Assembly: GCF_027922005.1 (NCBI RefSeq)
Contig: NZ_BSEV01000006.1
Coordinates: 62,001 to 126,000, forward strand
Source: Streptosporangium carneum
Lineage (GTDB): Bacteria; Actinomycetota; Actinomycetes; Streptosporangiales; Streptosporangiaceae
DNA: 64,000 nt
Reading direction: 5' to 3'
Both the position numbers and the translations under genes were made by a program. Under the pieces are notes generated by a model. That model was not told the DNA's origin. It ran no database searches and worked only from the letters and a program-made list of their open reading frames with translations. Positions 25,250 to 33,653 of the stretch are shown one piece after another. Numbering within the stretch: the first letter of the stretch is position 1; each line of letters starts with the position of its first letter.

Positions 25250-26473
25250 ATGCCCGCAGCGGGTCAGCCGCGCGGATACGCGGTCATCGACGTCGAGACG
25301 ACCGGTCTGCGCCCCTCGTGGAACGACCGTGTGATCGAGATCGGGATCGTGCACCTGGACCTCGCGGGCGAGGTCACCGGGGAGTGGAGCACCCTGATCA
25401 ATCCCGAACGCGATCTGGGACCCCAGCACATCCACGGCATCACCGCGGCCGACATCAGGCACGCCCCGGTGTTCGAGGAGATCGCGGGCAGCGTCGTGGA
25501 GCGGCTCGAAGGGCGGGTCGTCGCGGCTCACAACCTTCCCTTCGACGTGCGCTTCGTCTCCCACGAGTTCGGCCGCATGGGCGTCGAGACCCCGCTGGAC
25601 CACGCGGCCGGGGTGTGCACGATGGCCTGGTCCGCCGAGTTCCTGCCGGGGGCCCCGAGAAACCTGGCCGACTGCTGCGCCAGGGCCGGGATTCCCCTCA
25701 ACGGCCACCACGACGCCCTGGTCGACGCCCACGCCGCGGCGGGGCTGCTCCGCCACTACCTGGACCTGGCCGGTCCCCGCCCGCCGTGGACGCCGCTGCT
25801 CGGCATGAGCCGCTCCTTCCCCTGGCCCGTGATCACCGGCTCGGGCGCGGCCGGGGTGCGGCGGGGCGTCTCGGCCGAGCGCGACCCGCACTTCCTGGCC
25901 AGGATCGCCGAGCGGCCGTCCTGTCCTGCGGATCCCGGGCGGGCGGCCGCCTACCTGACCCTGCTCGACGAGGCGCTCCTCGACCACCACGTCTCGGTCG
26001 CCGAGGCGGACGCCCTGGTCGGCCTCGCCGCGCGGCTCGACCTCGGCAGGGCGGACGTGGCCGGCCTCCACCTCAACTACCTCACGGTCCTGGCCGGGGC
26101 CGCCCTGGCGGAAGGCCCGGTGACCGAGGACGACAGGCACGAGCTGGACCTCGTCGCCACTCTTCTCGGCCTTTCCACGGAGTCTGCCGCCCGCGCGCTG
26201 GCGGACGCGTCCGCGAGCCCGCGACCGGGGTTCGCCCGTTTCCGTCTCTCCCCCGGTGATCTGGTCGTCTTCACCGGTGAGATGGACGGCGCCCGTGACG
26301 AGTGGGAGCTGCGGGCCCGGCAGGCGGGGTACGTCCCGCACGGCTACATCACCAAACGGGTCAGGCTCCTGGTCGCGGCCGACCCGGACAGCCTGTCCAC
26401 GAAGGCTCGCAAGGCCCGTGACTACGGCATCCCGATCGTCACACCGGACGCCTTCGCCCGCATGCTCGGCTGA
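25250..26473 (+). CDS. DnaQ-type 3'-5' exonuclease with TerB-like and BRCT domains
   Basis: 407-residue three-part protein. Residues about 5-170 form a DEDDh exonuclease: YAVIDVETTGL (ExoI), HNLPFDVRF (ExoII) and HHDALVDAHAAAGLL (ExoIII). Residues about 225-310 are helical with a TerB-like pattern (AYLTLLDEALLDHHVSVAEADALVGLAARLDL). The C-terminus (DLVVFTGEMDGARDEWELRARQAGYVPHGYITKRVRLLVAADP) is a BRCT domain of the DNA-ligase/RFC1 type. ATG 25250 follows GGGAGGG directly. Probably a DNA repair or proofreading nuclease acting at modified or nicked ends. Confidence 0.85.
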   Translation: MPAAGQPRGYAVIDVETTGLRPSWNDRVIEIGIVHLDLAGEVTGEWSTLINPERDLGPQHIHGITAADIRHAPVFEEIAGSVVERLEGRVVAAHNLPFDVRFVSHEFGRMGVETPLDHAAGVCTMAWSAEFLPGAPRNLADCCARAGIPLNGHHDALVDAHAAAGLLRHYLDLAGPRPPWTPLLGMSRSFPWPVITGSGAAGVRRGVSAERDPHFLARIAERPSCPADPGRAAAYLTLLDEALLDHHVSVAEADALVGLAARLDLGRADVAGLHLNYLTVLAGAALAEGPVTEDDRHELDLVATLLGLSTESAARALADASASPRPGFARFRLSPGDLVVFTGEMDGARDEWELRARQAGYVPHGYITKRVRLLVAADPDSLSTKARKARDYGIPIVTPDAFARMLG

Positions 26474-26550
26474 GACGCCCTCCGGCCGCGCCCGGCACAC
26501 CCGCCGCGGAACAGCGCGGGATCCGATGCAAGGTCCAATAAGGTGCTTTT

Positions 26551-26994
26551 GTGAGTAATCTCGGTGAAGACCCGCGACCGGCTCGCGGCGCGGTCAGGGA
26601 GGTCCACGGCGTGAGCCGGGCGGCCTCCCTCGACTACTCCCCCGACCTGGACGGACTCGCCGACCCCGGTGAGATCGTCTGGGCCTGGGTTCCCTACGAG
26701 GAGGACCCCGCCAGGGGCAAGGACAGGCCGCTGCTGGTCGTCGGCAGGCATCGGCGAAGGCTCCTGGCCATGATGCTGTCCAGCCGCGGCGGCGACGGCG
26801 ACCCGAGTGAGTGGCTCACGCTCGGCCCAGGCGGCTGGGATCGGGACGACCGGGTTTCCTACCTGCGCCTCGACCGGGTCTTCGAGCTCGACGAGGACGA
26901 CATCCGGCGTGAGGGGTCGGTGCTGGAGCCCGAGCGGTTCGCCCGCGTCGCCGCCGTCCTGCGGAGGGTCCACGGCTGGGCCGCCGACGGTTAG
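26551..26994 (+). CDS. PemK/MazF-like toxin-fold protein
   Basis: 147-residue protein whose central part (PGEIVWAWVPYEEDPARGKDRPLLVVGRHRRRLLAMMLSS) matches the MazF/PemK SH3-like barrel, followed by VSYLRLDRVFELDEDDIRREGSVLEPERFARVAAVLRRVHGW. No antitoxin gene is next to it, and a long acidic N-terminal extension is present, so it may be a solitary PemK-like protein rather than an active toxin. The GTG start has AAGGTG 5 nt upstream. Confidence 0.8.
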   Translation: MSNLGEDPRPARGAVREVHGVSRAASLDYSPDLDGLADPGEIVWAWVPYEEDPARGKDRPLLVVGRHRRRLLAMMLSSRGGDGDPSEWLTLGPGGWDRDDRVSYLRLDRVFELDEDDIRREGSVLEPERFARVAAVLRRVHGWAADG

Positions 26995-27042
26995 CCCCGT
27001 CCCCCGCTCGGCCGGGGTCCGTCCGCCCGGATCACGAGGAAC

Positions 27043-27068
27043 CCCGCCTGCCGCGTCGGGCAGGCGGG
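27043..27068 (-). terminator. Terminator of the lanthipeptide operon
   Basis: A 10-bp perfect stem (CCCGCCTGCC/GGCAGGCGGG) with a 6-nt loop begins 9 bp past the precursor stop codon. It can also serve the convergent PemK-like gene. Confidence 0.8.
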
Positions 27069-27077
27069 ATCCTGTCA

Positions 27078-27188
27078 TCAGTTGTCGGTGCAGAACGGGT
27101 GGATGCGGCAGTTGCTGAGCCTGGCCGCCTCGGCGGCCACGGGCTCACGCTCCTGCAGATCCTGCAGGTCCTGAACGTCGAAGGACAT
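27078..27188 (-). CDS. lanA: Class IV lanthipeptide precursor peptide
   Basis: 36-residue precursor, too short for most gene callers. The leader starts MSFDVQDLQDLQ, with the D-L-Q repeats typical of class III/IV leaders, and the C-terminal core is SNCRIHPFCTDN. Modifiable residues are Ser25, Cys27, Cys33 and Thr34. Only Ser25 lies N-terminal to a cysteine, so a single lanthionine (Ser25 to Cys33 or Cys27) is the most that normal direction allows, leaving a free Cys or Dhb34. A near-ideal Shine-Dalgarno, AGGAGGTGA, overlaps the lanL stop; the gap to lanL is 13 bp. The only nearby partner is LanL; no protease or exporter is adjacent. Confidence 0.85.
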   Translation of the reverse strand: MSFDVQDLQDLQEREPVAAEAARLSNCRIHPFCTDN

Positions 27189-27201
27189 CTCTCTCACCTC
27201 C

Positions 27202-30090
27202 TCATGGGGTCACGGCCGCGCCGGGCGCGGCCTGCCGTCTCACCGCCGCCGCCTCCTGGGGGAAGGCGGCGAGTCCTTCGGGGGCGTTCCCCGCCGGCGT
27301 CACCACGTCGTCCAGCATCCACAGCCGTGCGTTCCGGTGGCGCAACCGCAGGAGGAAGGCGAGGATGCCGGCCGTGCCGCCGAGGAAGCCCGGGGGAACC
27401 CTGGAGAAGGGGTCGGGCACGAGCGATCTGCCTTCGTGCCTGACGGCTCTGGCCTCCAGGCAGCGGGCCAGGTCCTCCGCCCACCGGAGATAACGGTCGT
27501 CGGCGGTGAACTCGGCCATGTCGAGAAGGAACTCCCCCTCTCCCGGCAGGCCGTGGCAGGGCACCGAGCCCAGCTGCCACCGGACGCGATGGACCGCGGT
27601 CGCGGCCTTGTCCGCGAGGACCAGAGCCGTCTGGTCTCCCGTGGCCCTCCAGTAGCGGATCAGGAAGGAACCGATCCCGGACGACCCGCTGCACCAGTGG
27701 GGCCTGCGCGGACGGAGCGTCAGCGGCTCCTGCGGGAGGGTCGGCCACCACGCGGTGTCCCCGTCGACGTCGGCGTGCTCGCCGAGGGCGCGGGCGACCT
27801 CGCGCACGCTCGCCATCCACTCGGGACGTCCGAACGCCGTGGCGGCGTAGAGCAGCGCGGTGCCGACGCCCGCGAGACCGTGCGCGAAGCCGAGATGGTT
27901 GGCCCCGGCCAGACCGGAGTCGAACGACTCGGGGGTGGGCCACTGGGGACGCCCCCGCCGGTAGGAGCGCGCGTCGTGCAGGTGCTGGAACGTCTCGCGG
28001 GCCCGCTCCCCGAGCACGGGGTCCCCGGAGCGGAGCGCCAGGCGGAGCACGGCCATGCCGCAACCCGCGAGCCCGTGTGTCACGTCAGGACTGGGATGGT
28101 CGACGGGCAGCCGTCGCGCCGCCCGCAACGCGAACTCCGCCGTCTCCGTGTCCTCCCGGGTGTCCTCCCGGGTGTCCCTGCCGCGCTCTCCCGTGCCTCC
28201 CCCGGGCCGCGCGGCGTCGTGGAGCGCCCACAGGGCCCCGGAACGCCCGAAGTACAGGCCCGGAGGCCAGACCTCCTCCTCGGCGAGGCGTCTGCGCAGC
28301 CATCTCGCGGCGAACGCGGCGGCCTCGTCGACACCGTGCCCGCCCTCGGTGCGGCGGGCGAGGGTCAGGACGCCGAGGATTCCCGCCACGCCCGCGTTCA
28401 CCGAGCACGGATCCACTTCGACGTCTCCGGCGGCGGGCCAGGGCGACGGGCCGCCCTCGCGTCGCTCCAGCGTCTCCACCAGGTGCGCGAGCCCGTCGGC
28501 GACGAGGTCTCGGGCCGTGGGGCGCCGTCCCGCGAGGGAGCGGCCGGGAGTGGGAGGAGAGGAGGCGGGGGAAGGGCGCGCGTCGAGCGCGTCGAGGAAC
28601 TCCTCGCACTCCTCCAGCGACCATCGCCGGCCGGGCTCGGCCGTCAGCCCCGTCACGAGGGGTAGCAGCAGGGCCAGCGTCTCGTTGGCGCGGGCGACCT
28701 CGGCGACGTGGCCGGCCAGCCGCCGTCCGCCGGCGTGCCCCGTCACCTCGTCCGGCGCGAGCTGCGGCGCGCTGCCGGTCGCGAGGAAGTAGGCCGTCGC
28801 GCCGAGGGCGTAGAGGTCGGCCGTCGCGTCGGGGGCGGGAAGGAACCTGCCGCTGTGCGGGGCCAGTTCGGGCGCCAGGTAGCCCGGGGTCCCGCCCGTC
28901 ATGACGGTGACCCCCGGCACGGCGGCGTACTCCAGGTCGATGAGCCGGACCTCCCCGCCGGGCACGAGCATCACGTTGTCCGGCGAGAGGTCGCGGAAGA
29001 CGTGACCGTGGCGGTGGACGGCCCGCAACGCCGCGACGAGGCGGCGCAGGACGGGCAGGACCTCCGCCGCCGCGTGCCCGAAGCCGTCCTCGCCGAGAGG
29101 GCCGGCGTTCCGCTCCGACCAGTGCCGCAGCGTGGTCCCCGCGACGAGCTCCTCCACGAGGAAGACGTGCCCCGACTGCTCGAAGAAGTCCACGACGGCA
29201 GGCACGACCCCGGTCGTGGCGAGGGCGTCGAGCCGGGACCGCTCGAACGCGATCCGGTCTCGCGCGTCCCTGCCGCCGAGGTCGGAGCAGGCGTGCGGAC
29301 GCCCCTCCTTGACGATGACCTCGGCGCCGGTCCTGCGGTCCTCCGCGACGTACACACCGCCCCGGTTGGCGTGCCGTACGGCCTCCCTGACCACGAAGCG
29401 GTCGTTCAGCAGGACCGCGGACGGCGGTCTCGTCCTTCCGCCGTCGCGCCCGCCCTGCGGCGTCCGGCGGGCCCGCTCCCCGAAGGGGGAGACCGCGAAG
29501 GAGGGCGGTGAGAAGCGCGGCAGCCGCTCGTCGCGGACCAGCGCTCCCTCCGGTGTGCGCAGGCGGATCTCGTAGACTCCGTCGTTGCCGAGCGTCCTGT
29601 GCCCGTGGAAGGCCCCGTAGCGGTAGTGGACGATCCCGCCCTCCCGGTAGGGGCGGTCGGAGAGGATCACCGGCCCGGGAAGGCCCAGGGTGACGTCGTC
29701 GAGCCGGGCCGCCAGCCGCACCGACTCGGCGTCGTCGAGGGGGTAGGCGGTGACGAACTTGCCCGCGTGGGCGCGGGGGCAGTGCGGTCCCGTGAGATCC
29801 CAGTAGGCGCTCAGCCTGGCGGGGAACTTGAAGGCGCAGCCCGCCTCGACGAGCACGGGGGCGACGCGGGACAGCACGACGGGGGCGGAGAGCATCGTCG
29901 CCGACACGTGCAGCTTCCACCCCTGCGCGGGCATCGGGTACGCGACGGGGGCGGCCTTGCACCAGAAGTCCTCGACGTCGATCGACCAGTCGCGGTCAGG
30001 TCTCCGCGCGAGCTCCGCGGCCACGATGTCGCGCAGGAGGGCCGGATCGTCCGGACGAGTTTTCAAGGGAACCCACCCTTCGGCTGCCAC
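27202..30090 (-). CDS. lanL: Class IV lanthipeptide synthetase LanL
   Basis: 962-residue trifunctional enzyme that phosphorylates, eliminates and cyclises Ser/Thr and Cys in the precursor. Domains: N-terminal phospho-Ser/Thr lyase (to about 220; GWKLHVSAT, CAFKFP, GKFVTAYPL, VHYRYGAF); Ser/Thr kinase (about 225-500; VYVAEDRRTGAEVIVKEG, FRDLSPDNVML, LIDLEYA); LanC-like cyclase (about 520-930). The cyclase keeps the zinc ligands Cys800 (WCSG) and Cys845-His846 (PCHG), which separates class IV LanL from class III LanKC. GTG 30090 is used; TTG 8 codons further in, after GAAGGGTGGG, is an alternative. Cytoplasmic. Confidence 0.9.
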   Translation of the reverse strand: MAAEGWVPLKTRPDDPALLRDIVAAELARRPDRDWSIDVEDFWCKAAPVAYPMPAQGWKLHVSATMLSAPVVLSRVAPVLVEAGCAFKFPARLSAYWDLTGPHCPRAHAGKFVTAYPLDDAESVRLAARLDDVTLGLPGPVILSDRPYREGGIVHYRYGAFHGHRTLGNDGVYEIRLRTPEGALVRDERLPRFSPPSFAVSPFGERARRTPQGGRDGGRTRPPSAVLLNDRFVVREAVRHANRGGVYVAEDRRTGAEVIVKEGRPHACSDLGGRDARDRIAFERSRLDALATTGVVPAVVDFFEQSGHVFLVEELVAGTTLRHWSERNAGPLGEDGFGHAAAEVLPVLRRLVAALRAVHRHGHVFRDLSPDNVMLVPGGEVRLIDLEYAAVPGVTVMTGGTPGYLAPELAPHSGRFLPAPDATADLYALGATAYFLATGSAPQLAPDEVTGHAGGRRLAGHVAEVARANETLALLLPLVTGLTAEPGRRWSLEECEEFLDALDARPSPASSPPTPGRSLAGRRPTARDLVADGLAHLVETLERREGGPSPWPAAGDVEVDPCSVNAGVAGILGVLTLARRTEGGHGVDEAAAFAARWLRRRLAEEEVWPPGLYFGRSGALWALHDAARPGGGTGERGRDTREDTREDTETAEFALRAARRLPVDHPSPDVTHGLAGCGMAVLRLALRSGDPVLGERARETFQHLHDARSYRRGRPQWPTPESFDSGLAGANHLGFAHGLAGVGTALLYAATAFGRPEWMASVREVARALGEHADVDGDTAWWPTLPQEPLTLRPRRPHWCSGSSGIGSFLIRYWRATGDQTALVLADKAATAVHRVRWQLGSVPCHGLPGEGEFLLDMAEFTADDRYLRWAEDLARCLEARAVRHEGRSLVPDPFSRVPPGFLGGTAGILAFLLRLRHRNARLWMLDDVVTPAGNAPEGLAAFPQEAAAVRRQAAPGAAVTP

Positions 30091-30568
30091 GGCTCGACGC
30101 CACCCGAGAAGAACATCGCGAGAAGCCGTTCGACGACTGGAAAACCACCGCTATTGCACACCGGGAAAAGGGATCGCGCACCCCCCTTCTCGGAATTCGG
30201 CTGAGACCGCATGTCCGCGTCGCCGAATCCCGCGAGGTCACGGCCGTTACGCGGCGCACAGCGCGGAGAGCTGCCGGGAAGCCTTCACCCTGCCCCGGCC
30301 GCCATGCCACAGGAAAGCGCGCCGCGGGACGGTCGCACCACGGAAAATCACTCATTCGAGAATGGAGATCCCGGCCGGCGGGAAACAGGGGGCGCCGCCG
30401 CGGCGGCCACGGGGAATTCGGCCCGCAAAGAAAAAGTGATATATCCCCAATAAAATGAATATACGCTGGTCGTCCTGAGTTTTGAAGCGGTTCAGCCCCT
30501 TGACGGGCTCCGGCCCCGGGCGCCCTCGGGAACCACGCCGCCGACCGTCGTCCTTCCCCCGCCGATCG
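30091..30568. other. Gene-free, AT-enriched leader region of the lanL operon
   Basis: 478 bp with no supported gene. It is clearly richer in A and T than the rest of the window, most of all at 30425-30475 (AAAGAAAAAGTGATATATCC, then AATAAAATGAATATACG). The lanL promoter must lie here, but I cannot choose between several AT-rich hexamers. GATATATC at 30438-30445 is a small palindrome. The base composition hints at recent acquisition or a complex promoter. Confidence 0.5.
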
Positions 30569-31657
30569 TCAAGGCAGCAGCCGGTAGAAGCGCCAGAACC
30601 CGAAGTCCTCGATCGGCAGGATCTCGACGTCCCGGAAACCCGCCTCGGTGGCGTAACGACGCAGGGTGTCCGGGCGCATGACGGTCCCGGTGCCGGCCGA
30701 GGGCTTGTGGGACATGCCGTCCGGCAGGCAGATCAGCAGGCTGAAGCCGTACAGCAACCGCTCGGTCTCGTCCGCGGGGGCGGTGAAGGACTCGGCGGCG
30801 GCCTCGTCCATGACGACGACGGCGCCGCCGGGCCTGAGCGCGCGCCGGGCGGCGGCCAGCGCGCCCACGGGGCGGGGCATGTCGTGGAGGCACTCGAAGG
30901 CGAAGACCGCGTCGTAGACCCCGGCGGGGAGCGACTCCGCCTCCTCGTGACGGAAGGCGACGTCGAGCCCGGCCCGCTCGGCGTTGCGGGCGGCCAGTTC
31001 GATCGAGGGACCGTCGATGTCGACGCCCTCGACGACCGCCTGCGGGTAGGCCCTGGCCAGGGCGATGGTCGACCACCCTCCGCCGCAGCCGACGTCGACG
31101 AGACGGGCTCCGGGGCGGCGCAGCGACGCGTCGAGGTCGGCGACCCCGGCGAGGGCTCCGGGGAGCGCGCGCTCGAACCAGGGCCGGTTCATCTCCGCCT
31201 GGGCCTCGCGCATGTCCGTCCCGAACGCGGCCCAGCTCACGCCGCCGCCGTCGCGGTAGGCGTCCAGCAGGGCGGGCGTCTGCGCGGCGGTCGCGGCCGT
31301 CATCCTGGCGAGCGGCGCGAGGTAGTCGAGGCTGGACTCGTCGGTCAGCACCTCCGCCGCGCCTCGTGGGAGGGCGAACCGGCCGTCCTCGCCGACGGAG
31401 AGGATCCCGGCCGCGGCCTGCTGCTCCAGCCACTCCCTGGCGTACCGCTCGTGGCCGCCCGCGCGGGCGGTCAGTTCGGCGGCGCTGGCGGGCCCGTGCC
31501 CCGCCAGCGCCCTGTACCAGCCGAGGCGGTCCCCGAGATGGACCGAGAGCACCTCCATGGCGCTCAGCGCGGCCCCCATCAGGCGCTCGGCGAACTCCCC
31601 CGCGGTCGCCTCAGGAGGCGTCCGCGTGGCCGGATCGGTGGTCGGGTCAGTGGTCAT
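30569..31657 (-). CDS. SAM-dependent methyltransferase with N-terminal winged helix
   Basis: 362-residue class I methyltransferase. An N-terminal winged-helix/dimerisation region (LGWYRALAGHGPASAAELTARAGGHERYAREWLEQQAAAGIL) precedes the SAM-binding core: RLVDVGCGGGWSTIALARAYPQAVVEGVDID (motif I), FAFECLHDMPRP (post-II) and ALRPGGAVVVMDEAAAESF. This is the Rv2258c/UbiE-like type of unknown substrate. ATG 31657 follows GGAGG at good spacing; a longer frame adds 20 residues without support. Next to the lanthipeptide locus, but apart by a 478-bp gap, so a role in it is doubtful. Confidence 0.87.
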   Translation of the reverse strand: MTTDPTTDPATRTPPEATAGEFAERLMGAALSAMEVLSVHLGDRLGWYRALAGHGPASAAELTARAGGHERYAREWLEQQAAAGILSVGEDGRFALPRGAAEVLTDESSLDYLAPLARMTAATAAQTPALLDAYRDGGGVSWAAFGTDMREAQAEMNRPWFERALPGALAGVADLDASLRRPGARLVDVGCGGGWSTIALARAYPQAVVEGVDIDGPSIELAARNAERAGLDVAFRHEEAESLPAGVYDAVFAFECLHDMPRPVGALAAARRALRPGGAVVVMDEAAAESFTAPADETERLLYGFSLLICLPDGMSHKPSAGTGTVMRPDTLRRYATEAGFRDVEILPIEDFGFWRFYRLLP

Positions 31658-31813
31658 CGTGGCCTCCGTCCCATCACCGGCGCCAGAGGTGGACAGGCGG
31701 TCGGGCACGGGCGACACGGAGACGGCGAAGGCGGCGCCGTCGAGGAATCGCCCGGCGATCGACTCCTCCCCAGGGTGATCGGCAGCGGCGATGGATAATA
31801 GGGTTTGCGGCCT

Positions 31814-32638
31814 ATGTCGAGGATCGTTAGGCTCAGCGAGCGTAAGACCTTTTTGTGGCTTCTTGCTGTCAGTATCTCAGCCACGCTCGTGGTCGGCGGC
31901 GGCGCCGTGCTGAGCGGTCATCCGGCGCCCGACCCCGAAGAGCCCGTGCCGCCCGTTCCTCTGGCGGCCGAGCCGACCGGCCTCGCCGAACCGCCCGTGC
32001 CCACCGCGACACCGACCCCGCCGCCCGTTCCGGTCGACCTGGGGAAGGCGGGCCCCGAGCGGACGTTCCTCCTCGCGAACGGACGGCGGCAGCCTCGGCG
32101 TGTCTCCGTCCCCGCGTCCGCGAGCGGCCGCTACGCCGTCGTGGCGGGCGAGGCCGCTCCTCCCGCCCGCCGCCGCGGAGGCGGCAAGGTGATCCGGTAC
32201 GTCGTCGAGGTCGAGCGCGGGCTGCCGTTCGACGGGCGCGAGTTCGCCGACGAGGTGCACCGGATCCTCAACGACCGGCGCGGCTGGGGTTTCCGGTTCC
32301 AGCGTGTGAGGCGGGGGCCGGTGAGAATCAGGGTCTCGCTGTCCAGCCCCGCGATGACCGACAGGAAGTGCAGGCCGCTGGAGACCTTCGGCGCGCTGTC
32401 GTGCTGGAACCGCGGGCGCGCGGTCATCAACGCGAGGCGGTGGAACGCGGGCGTGCGAGGCTACGGCCGCGACGTCGCCTCCTACCGGGAGTACGTCGTC
32501 AGCCACGAGGTCGGCCACGGGCTCGGGCACGGCCACATTCCGTGCCCCGGACCCGGCAGGCGGGCCCCGGTGATGCTCCAGCAGACCAAGTCGCTGTACG
32601 GCTGCCGCCCCAACCCCTGGCCGTCGCCGAGGCGCTGA
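31814..32638 (+). CDS. DUF3152 putative secreted/anchored metalloprotease
   Basis: 274-residue protein: short basic N-terminus, a transmembrane anchor (FLWLLAVSISATLVVGGGAVL), a Pro-rich linker of about 50 residues, and a C-terminal DUF3152 domain. The latter carries HEVGHGLGHGH, an HExxHxxGHxH metzincin-like zinc site, and paired cysteines (RKCRPLETFGALSCW, IPCPG...YGCRP). Typical of actinobacterial extracytoplasmic DUF3152 proteins of unknown substrate. ATG 31814 is preferred over the in-frame TTG at 31805. A GATAAT box at 31794-31799 may be its -10. Confidence 0.87.
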   Translation: MSRIVRLSERKTFLWLLAVSISATLVVGGGAVLSGHPAPDPEEPVPPVPLAAEPTGLAEPPVPTATPTPPPVPVDLGKAGPERTFLLANGRRQPRRVSVPASASGRYAVVAGEAAPPARRRGGGKVIRYVVEVERGLPFDGREFADEVHRILNDRRGWGFRFQRVRRGPVRIRVSLSSPAMTDRKCRPLETFGALSCWNRGRAVINARRWNAGVRGYGRDVASYREYVVSHEVGHGLGHGHIPCPGPGRRAPVMLQQTKSLYGCRPNPWPSPRR

Positions 32639-32641
32639 GGC

Positions 32642-33529
32642 TCAGCCCGCCGCGGCGAACCTCTTGGCACAGTACGCCCGCAGCTCGCCGACCAGGTCGC
32701 GGACGACGGCGGAGTTCAGCATCTCGGAGGTGGTGACGTAGCCGACGTGCCGCATCGGCGGGTCGGCGTCGAGCTCCTCCATCGCGACCTTCGGGGACGC
32801 GTCCGCCAGGGTGAGCCTCGGCACGATCGCGGTGCCCAGCCCGTAGCCGACCATCGAGACCACGACCCCGTCGTCCTCGACCTGGATGTCGCTCGACGGG
32901 ATCCACGCCTGCCTGGCCAGCCACAGCCTGGTCTCCGCCGAGCAGTTCTCGTGCCAGTCGATCATCGGCAGGCTGCGCGGCTCCGGATGCCCCGCCGGGT
33001 AGGCCAGCACGTACGGCTCGGCGAACAGGTCACGCCCCACCAGCCCGCCCACCCTTGAGGGAAGCGTGGCGATGCCCAGGTCGGCCCTGCCGTCCAGCAC
33101 CTCCCCCGCGATGCCCCTGCCGATCTCCTGCACGATCCGGACGTCGACCGTGACCTTCGGATAGCGCCTGGCGAACCGCGCGAGCACGGTGGGCAGCAGG
33201 TGGAAGGCGGCGCTGCGGAACGCCGCGACCCGGATGGCGCCCGTCGTCTCCCCCGCGGACGCGGCGTGCGTCTCGGCCTTCATGACGTCCATGAGGCGCA
33301 GGATGCGCCGGGCGTGCCCGACCGCCGCCGCCCCCGCGGCCGTGGGCCGGGCGCCGTTGCGGCCGCGCTGGAACAGCACCGCGCCGATCTTCCGTTCGGC
33401 GGCCCTGACGGCGTGGGAGACCGCGGACTGGGTGAGACCGAGCTCCGTCGCGGCCGCGGAGAAGCCGCGCTCCCGCTCGACGGCGACCAGGACGCGCAGC
33501 TCGCCCGCCGTCAGATCCTCGTTGGTCAC
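32642..33529 (-). CDS. LysR family transcriptional regulator
   Basis: 295-residue LysR regulator: N-terminal HTH (LRVLVAVERERGFSAAATELGLTQSAVSHAVRAAERKIGAVLFQRGRNG) and a type 2 periplasmic-binding-like effector domain (IRVAAFRSAAFHLLPTVLARFARRYPKVTVDVRI, LVGRDLFAEPYVLAYPAGHP). GTG start. Divergent from a quinone-oxidoreductase gene across 124 bp, the usual geometry for a LysR protein and its target. The effector is unknown. Confidence 0.92.
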   Translation of the reverse strand: MTNEDLTAGELRVLVAVERERGFSAAATELGLTQSAVSHAVRAAERKIGAVLFQRGRNGARPTAAGAAAVGHARRILRLMDVMKAETHAASAGETTGAIRVAAFRSAAFHLLPTVLARFARRYPKVTVDVRIVQEIGRGIAGEVLDGRADLGIATLPSRVGGLVGRDLFAEPYVLAYPAGHPEPRSLPMIDWHENCSAETRLWLARQAWIPSSDIQVEDDGVVVSMVGYGLGTAIVPRLTLADASPKVAMEELDADPPMRHVGYVTTSEMLNSAVVRDLVGELRAYCAKRFAAAG

Positions 33530-33653
33530 GGTGCAGACGTTATATGAACGCTCCTAATGGAAAACGCGATCTCATGAACTCCGGCCCCTGGTTCCCTCTC
33601 ATGGCGCTTCCTACGCTGACCGGCACAGCCAACCGAAGAAGCAGAGGACAGTC

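Noticed and set aside
26551..26994. Complete toxin-antitoxin module
   Set aside because: Only the PemK-like half is present; no small antitoxin ORF precedes or follows it.
30063..30116. 17-codon ATG ORF overlapping the lanL start as a second precursor or leader peptide
   Set aside because: It has no Cys and no lanthipeptide features; it overlaps lanL in another frame. Probably chance.
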